NCBI GenBank assembly: GCA_030998015.1
Contig: JARWMV010000017.1
Location: 1-64,000, forward strand
Direction: 5' to 3'
DNA length: 64,000 nt
Source: Ceratorhiza oryzae-sativae
Lineage: Eukaryota > Basidiomycota > Agaricomycetes > Cantharellales > Ceratobasidiaceae
Shown: positions 61,524 to 64,000 of the stretch, one piece after another
How positions within the stretch are numbered: the stretch's first letter is position 1
How the letters are laid out: each line of letters starts with the position of its first letter
Notes under the pieces: model-generated
Seen by the model: the letters and a program-made list of their open reading frames with translations, nothing else
Database searches by the model: none
Told to the model about the DNA's origin: nothing
Position numbers and translations under genes: made by a program

Positions 61524-64000
61524 TGTCGACGACGACAAGTCAGGCGACGAGGAAAATAGTAAGAAAAGTAAAAGAACTTGTATTCGACGAGAGGTCAAGT
61601 TCTTGAGGAGTCCTCTGCGAACTTGACCCGGTTTATATACATAGTATGAGCCACATCATAACAAACAAGTCCGTACAGTGAGTCACGACAGATAAGAGAT
61701 AGAAGCAGTAGAAGCGACTGCGGAACTGCAGAATTTCACATCAGAGTTGAAATACATCTCGGTTACCGGTCCGGAACATTCCCTGAGTCACATGACACAG
61801 ATATACCATAAAAGGCATGTATGTTTTGAAGATGATCTCATAAAATGTAGAAAATCGAGAAAATATTGTAGAGTGGATGTATGCGTGTCAGTTCATGACA
61901 CTTCCCCCCTTCAAGGCACGGGGGTCCTGGGGTGCCTTTGGGTGCGACTTGACATAGTCAGCGATGAGTTCTGGTGCATTCACCAGGTCATCATAGGTTA
62001 GCCACTGTCGCTCGTCATAGCCCAGCCACTTGACATAGTATTCGAAGACGTTAGATCGTTTGTTGTATCGTGACTTTATGATCTGTTCCACTTCGAACTC
62101 TTCTTCCCCTTCAGGAGTTACCACAGGTGGTGGTGGGGGAACCTGACGGCCATAGGGGTCGTCTTTATATTTGGTCAGGAGTGAGACATGAAATACTGGG
62201 TGTATTTTCATGGTTATCGGTAGGTCCAGTTTGTAGGCGTGTGTGCCATGTTGTGCTACCACCTTGAATGGTCCAACTCTTTTGTGGGCCAGTTTCCTGG
62301 AGGCCTGCTGTGTCCGTATGTTTTTGGTATCAAGCCAGACTTTGTCTCCAACCTTAATAGCTTCAGGAATCCGATGCTTCTGGTCGTAGTATTCCTTGAT
62401 CCTCTGGTTCGCTATTTCCAGGGCTGCCTTAAGTTCGTCATGGCCTTTTTGGAGCCATTCTGCATGGTTGTCCGCTAAGGGGAGTTCTGGTTCCTCCCTG
62501 TCCCCGACTGCTAGCCTTGGGTGGAAACCGTAGTTTGCAAAGAATGGTGATTTGCCAGTTGAGGCGTTGACACCATTATTGTAGGCAAATTCAGCTAATG
62601 GTAGGAGCGAGACCCAGTCATCTTGTCTGTCTGATACATAGTGTCTGATGTACCCTTCCACTACTTGGTTGGCTCGTTCAGACTGGCCATCCGTCTGAGG
62701 GTGGTATGCTGTGGAGTAGGAGGGTTTTATATCCAGTCGTTTGTATAAGTGCCTTAAGAATTTGGATGCGAAGTTGGGGCCGCGGTCTGAGATTGTTTTC
62801 CGTGGTAACCCATGGAGTTTCCATACATATGTTAGGAACAGGTTGGCGCAATCCATGGCACTGGCTTCTGATTGACATGGAATAAAGTGGACCATTTTTG
62901 TCAGGCGGTCGACAACTGTAAATATGGCGTCAAATCCCTCTGACAAGGGTAGCCCAGTAATCAGATCGTAGGTAATTTCCTCCCAAGGTTTTTCTGGTGC
63001 AGGTATTGGGTTTAAGAGCCCTGGGGGAACTTGGTTGCTGTGCTTGTTCCTGATGCATGACTCGCAGTGTGTGACATATTCGTTGACTGATTTTTTCATT
63101 GATAACCATGTGTATTTGCGATTTAACAGCTCATATGTTCTGAACTGTCCTGGGTGTCCTGCTGCTGGACTATCATGACGGCTTTCAATGACCAGTTTGC
63201 GAAGTTCTTTGTTGTTTGGGACGTAGATTCTGCCCTTGTGTCGTAAGAGTCCTTCATCCCATTCCCAATCTTTGACCTTCTCATTGTCATCTAGGGCTTT
63301 TAGCACTTTTGACAGGTGCTCATCCCCTGGGATAGCGTCCCTAATGAGTTGTTCCAGGTCATGGTCTGGTGTGATTGCTTGTAACCACAGGGATTTTAAT
63401 TCCAAAAATTGGTTTTGTGCCAGCAGAGCTTGGCTCTCACCCCCCTCTTTAGGGATGTGTCTTGACAGCCTAGAGAGTATGTCTGCCCTGCCATTCTTTG
63501 CCCCTTCAATATATAAAATCTTGAATTCGAACCTGGATAAAAACTCATGCCACCGTGTGACTCGACCGTTCAGTGGCCGATTTGTCTTCCAATACTCCAA
63601 ATTCTTGTGGTCACAGACAATGTTTACTGGGTGTTCGGCCCCTTCTAGCAAATGACGCCAGTGTTTAAGGGCCTTGATAATTGCCAGCATTTCTTTGTTG
63701 TAGATATCGTAGTTTCTTTCTGCTGGGACCATTGCCTTGGAGTAATAGGAAATTGGGTGGAGCATTCCGTCCTCTCCATATTGCAGTAATACAGCGCCTG
63801 TGGCATAGCCTGAGGCGTCGGTTTCCAAAATGAATGGTTTGTTGGGTTCTGGCTGAATTAGGAGGGGGGCTTCTTTTAATTTTGCTTCAGCAGATTCCAT
63901 GCTTGATCCCTTTCTGCTGTCCACTCCCATTTTACGTCCTTTTTGACAAGTTCATAAAGACATCTTGTGATTTTCGAAAAGTCTTTTATGAAGTGCCTCA
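61524..64000 (-). mobile_element. Family-E chromovirus Ec: 3' LTR and pol, running off the right edge
   Basis: 3' LTR 61524-61900, polypurine tract GAAGGGGGGAAG (minus strand) next to it, then pol on the minus strand continuing beyond 64,000. It is inserted in Eb gag; the target duplication cannot be checked because the other end is outside the window. Confidence 0.9.
61888..64000 (-). CDS. Family-E pol (RNase H, integrase, chromodomain), partial
   Basis: A 680-codon open frame from 63930 to 61888. RNase H: FILETDASGYATGAVLLQYG, IVCDHKNLEYW, GRADILSRL. HHCC zinc site: HDSPAAGHPGQ..HCESCIRNK. Integrase catalytic core: Asp in ITYDLITGLP, Asp in TISDRGPNFASKF, Glu in SERANQVV. Chromodomain: FEVEQIIKSRYNKRSNVFEYYVKWLGYD. 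Upstream of about 63,890 the coding frame shifts by one base (KWEWTAERDQAW reads in another frame), so this copy has one apparent frame break. The RT lies beyond the window. Confidence 0.9.

Overview
The window looks like a chromosome segment of a filamentous basidiomycete. Short (about 50-60 nt) GT..AG introns interrupt nearly every host gene. The gene set is typical of Agaricomycetes: a secreted subtilase, an I9 protease inhibitor, a berberine-bridge-type FAD oxidase, a patatin/NB-ARC/TPR STAND protein and a proteasome beta subunit. The transposable elements are chromodomain Ty3/Gypsy retrotransposons and Tc1-like elements. A Rhizoctonia/Ceratobasidium-like fungus is my inference; no species marker is present.

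Left half (1-27,600) is host genes. In order: a vpr-like subtilase (minus, cut by the left edge), a three-exon I9-type inhibitor (4,318-4,774), an unrecognised secreted protein (5,246-6,711), a WD40 protein (minus, 8,452-10,424), a DUF1857/AtaL-like gene whose intron holds a Tc1-like transposon (13,384-15,469), an FAD-linked oxidoreductase (16,340-18,737), a steroid 5-alpha-reductase-like protein (minus, 20,012-about 21,000), the proteasome beta-7/PSMB4 subunit (21,234-22,361), and a patatin-NB-ARC-TPR gene (about 23,618-27,599) whose TPR array is broken by frameshifts.

Right half (29,463-64,000) is a nest of transposable elements. It can be unpacked by target-site duplications (TSDs). I call the LTR families A to E. 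A Tc1-like element sits in a solo LTR-A, which sits in a solo LTR-B. Next to it, an LTR-C holds an LTR-B, which holds a complete LTR-A retroelement (GR1, 32,624-50,681). GR1 itself holds a solo LTR-E and a second complete LTR-A retroelement in the opposite orientation (GR2, 36,368-43,886). Further right are another LTR-C/LTR-A pair, LTR-B and LTR-D copies, and three mutually nested family-E chromoviruses that run off the right edge.

The main discovery candidate is in GR1 and GR2. Between pol and the 3' LTR both carry, in the gag-pol orientation, an ORF for a CRESS-DNA-virus-type replication initiator (HUH endonuclease motifs plus superfamily 3 helicase). It resembles the Rep of geminivirus/genomovirus relatives. 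In GR1 it lies beside two unknown plus-strand ORFs and an opposite-strand Cys-rich ORF, and is followed by a tRNA-like module and the polypurine tract. Families A and E also show sequence signs of Tf1-type self-primed reverse transcription.
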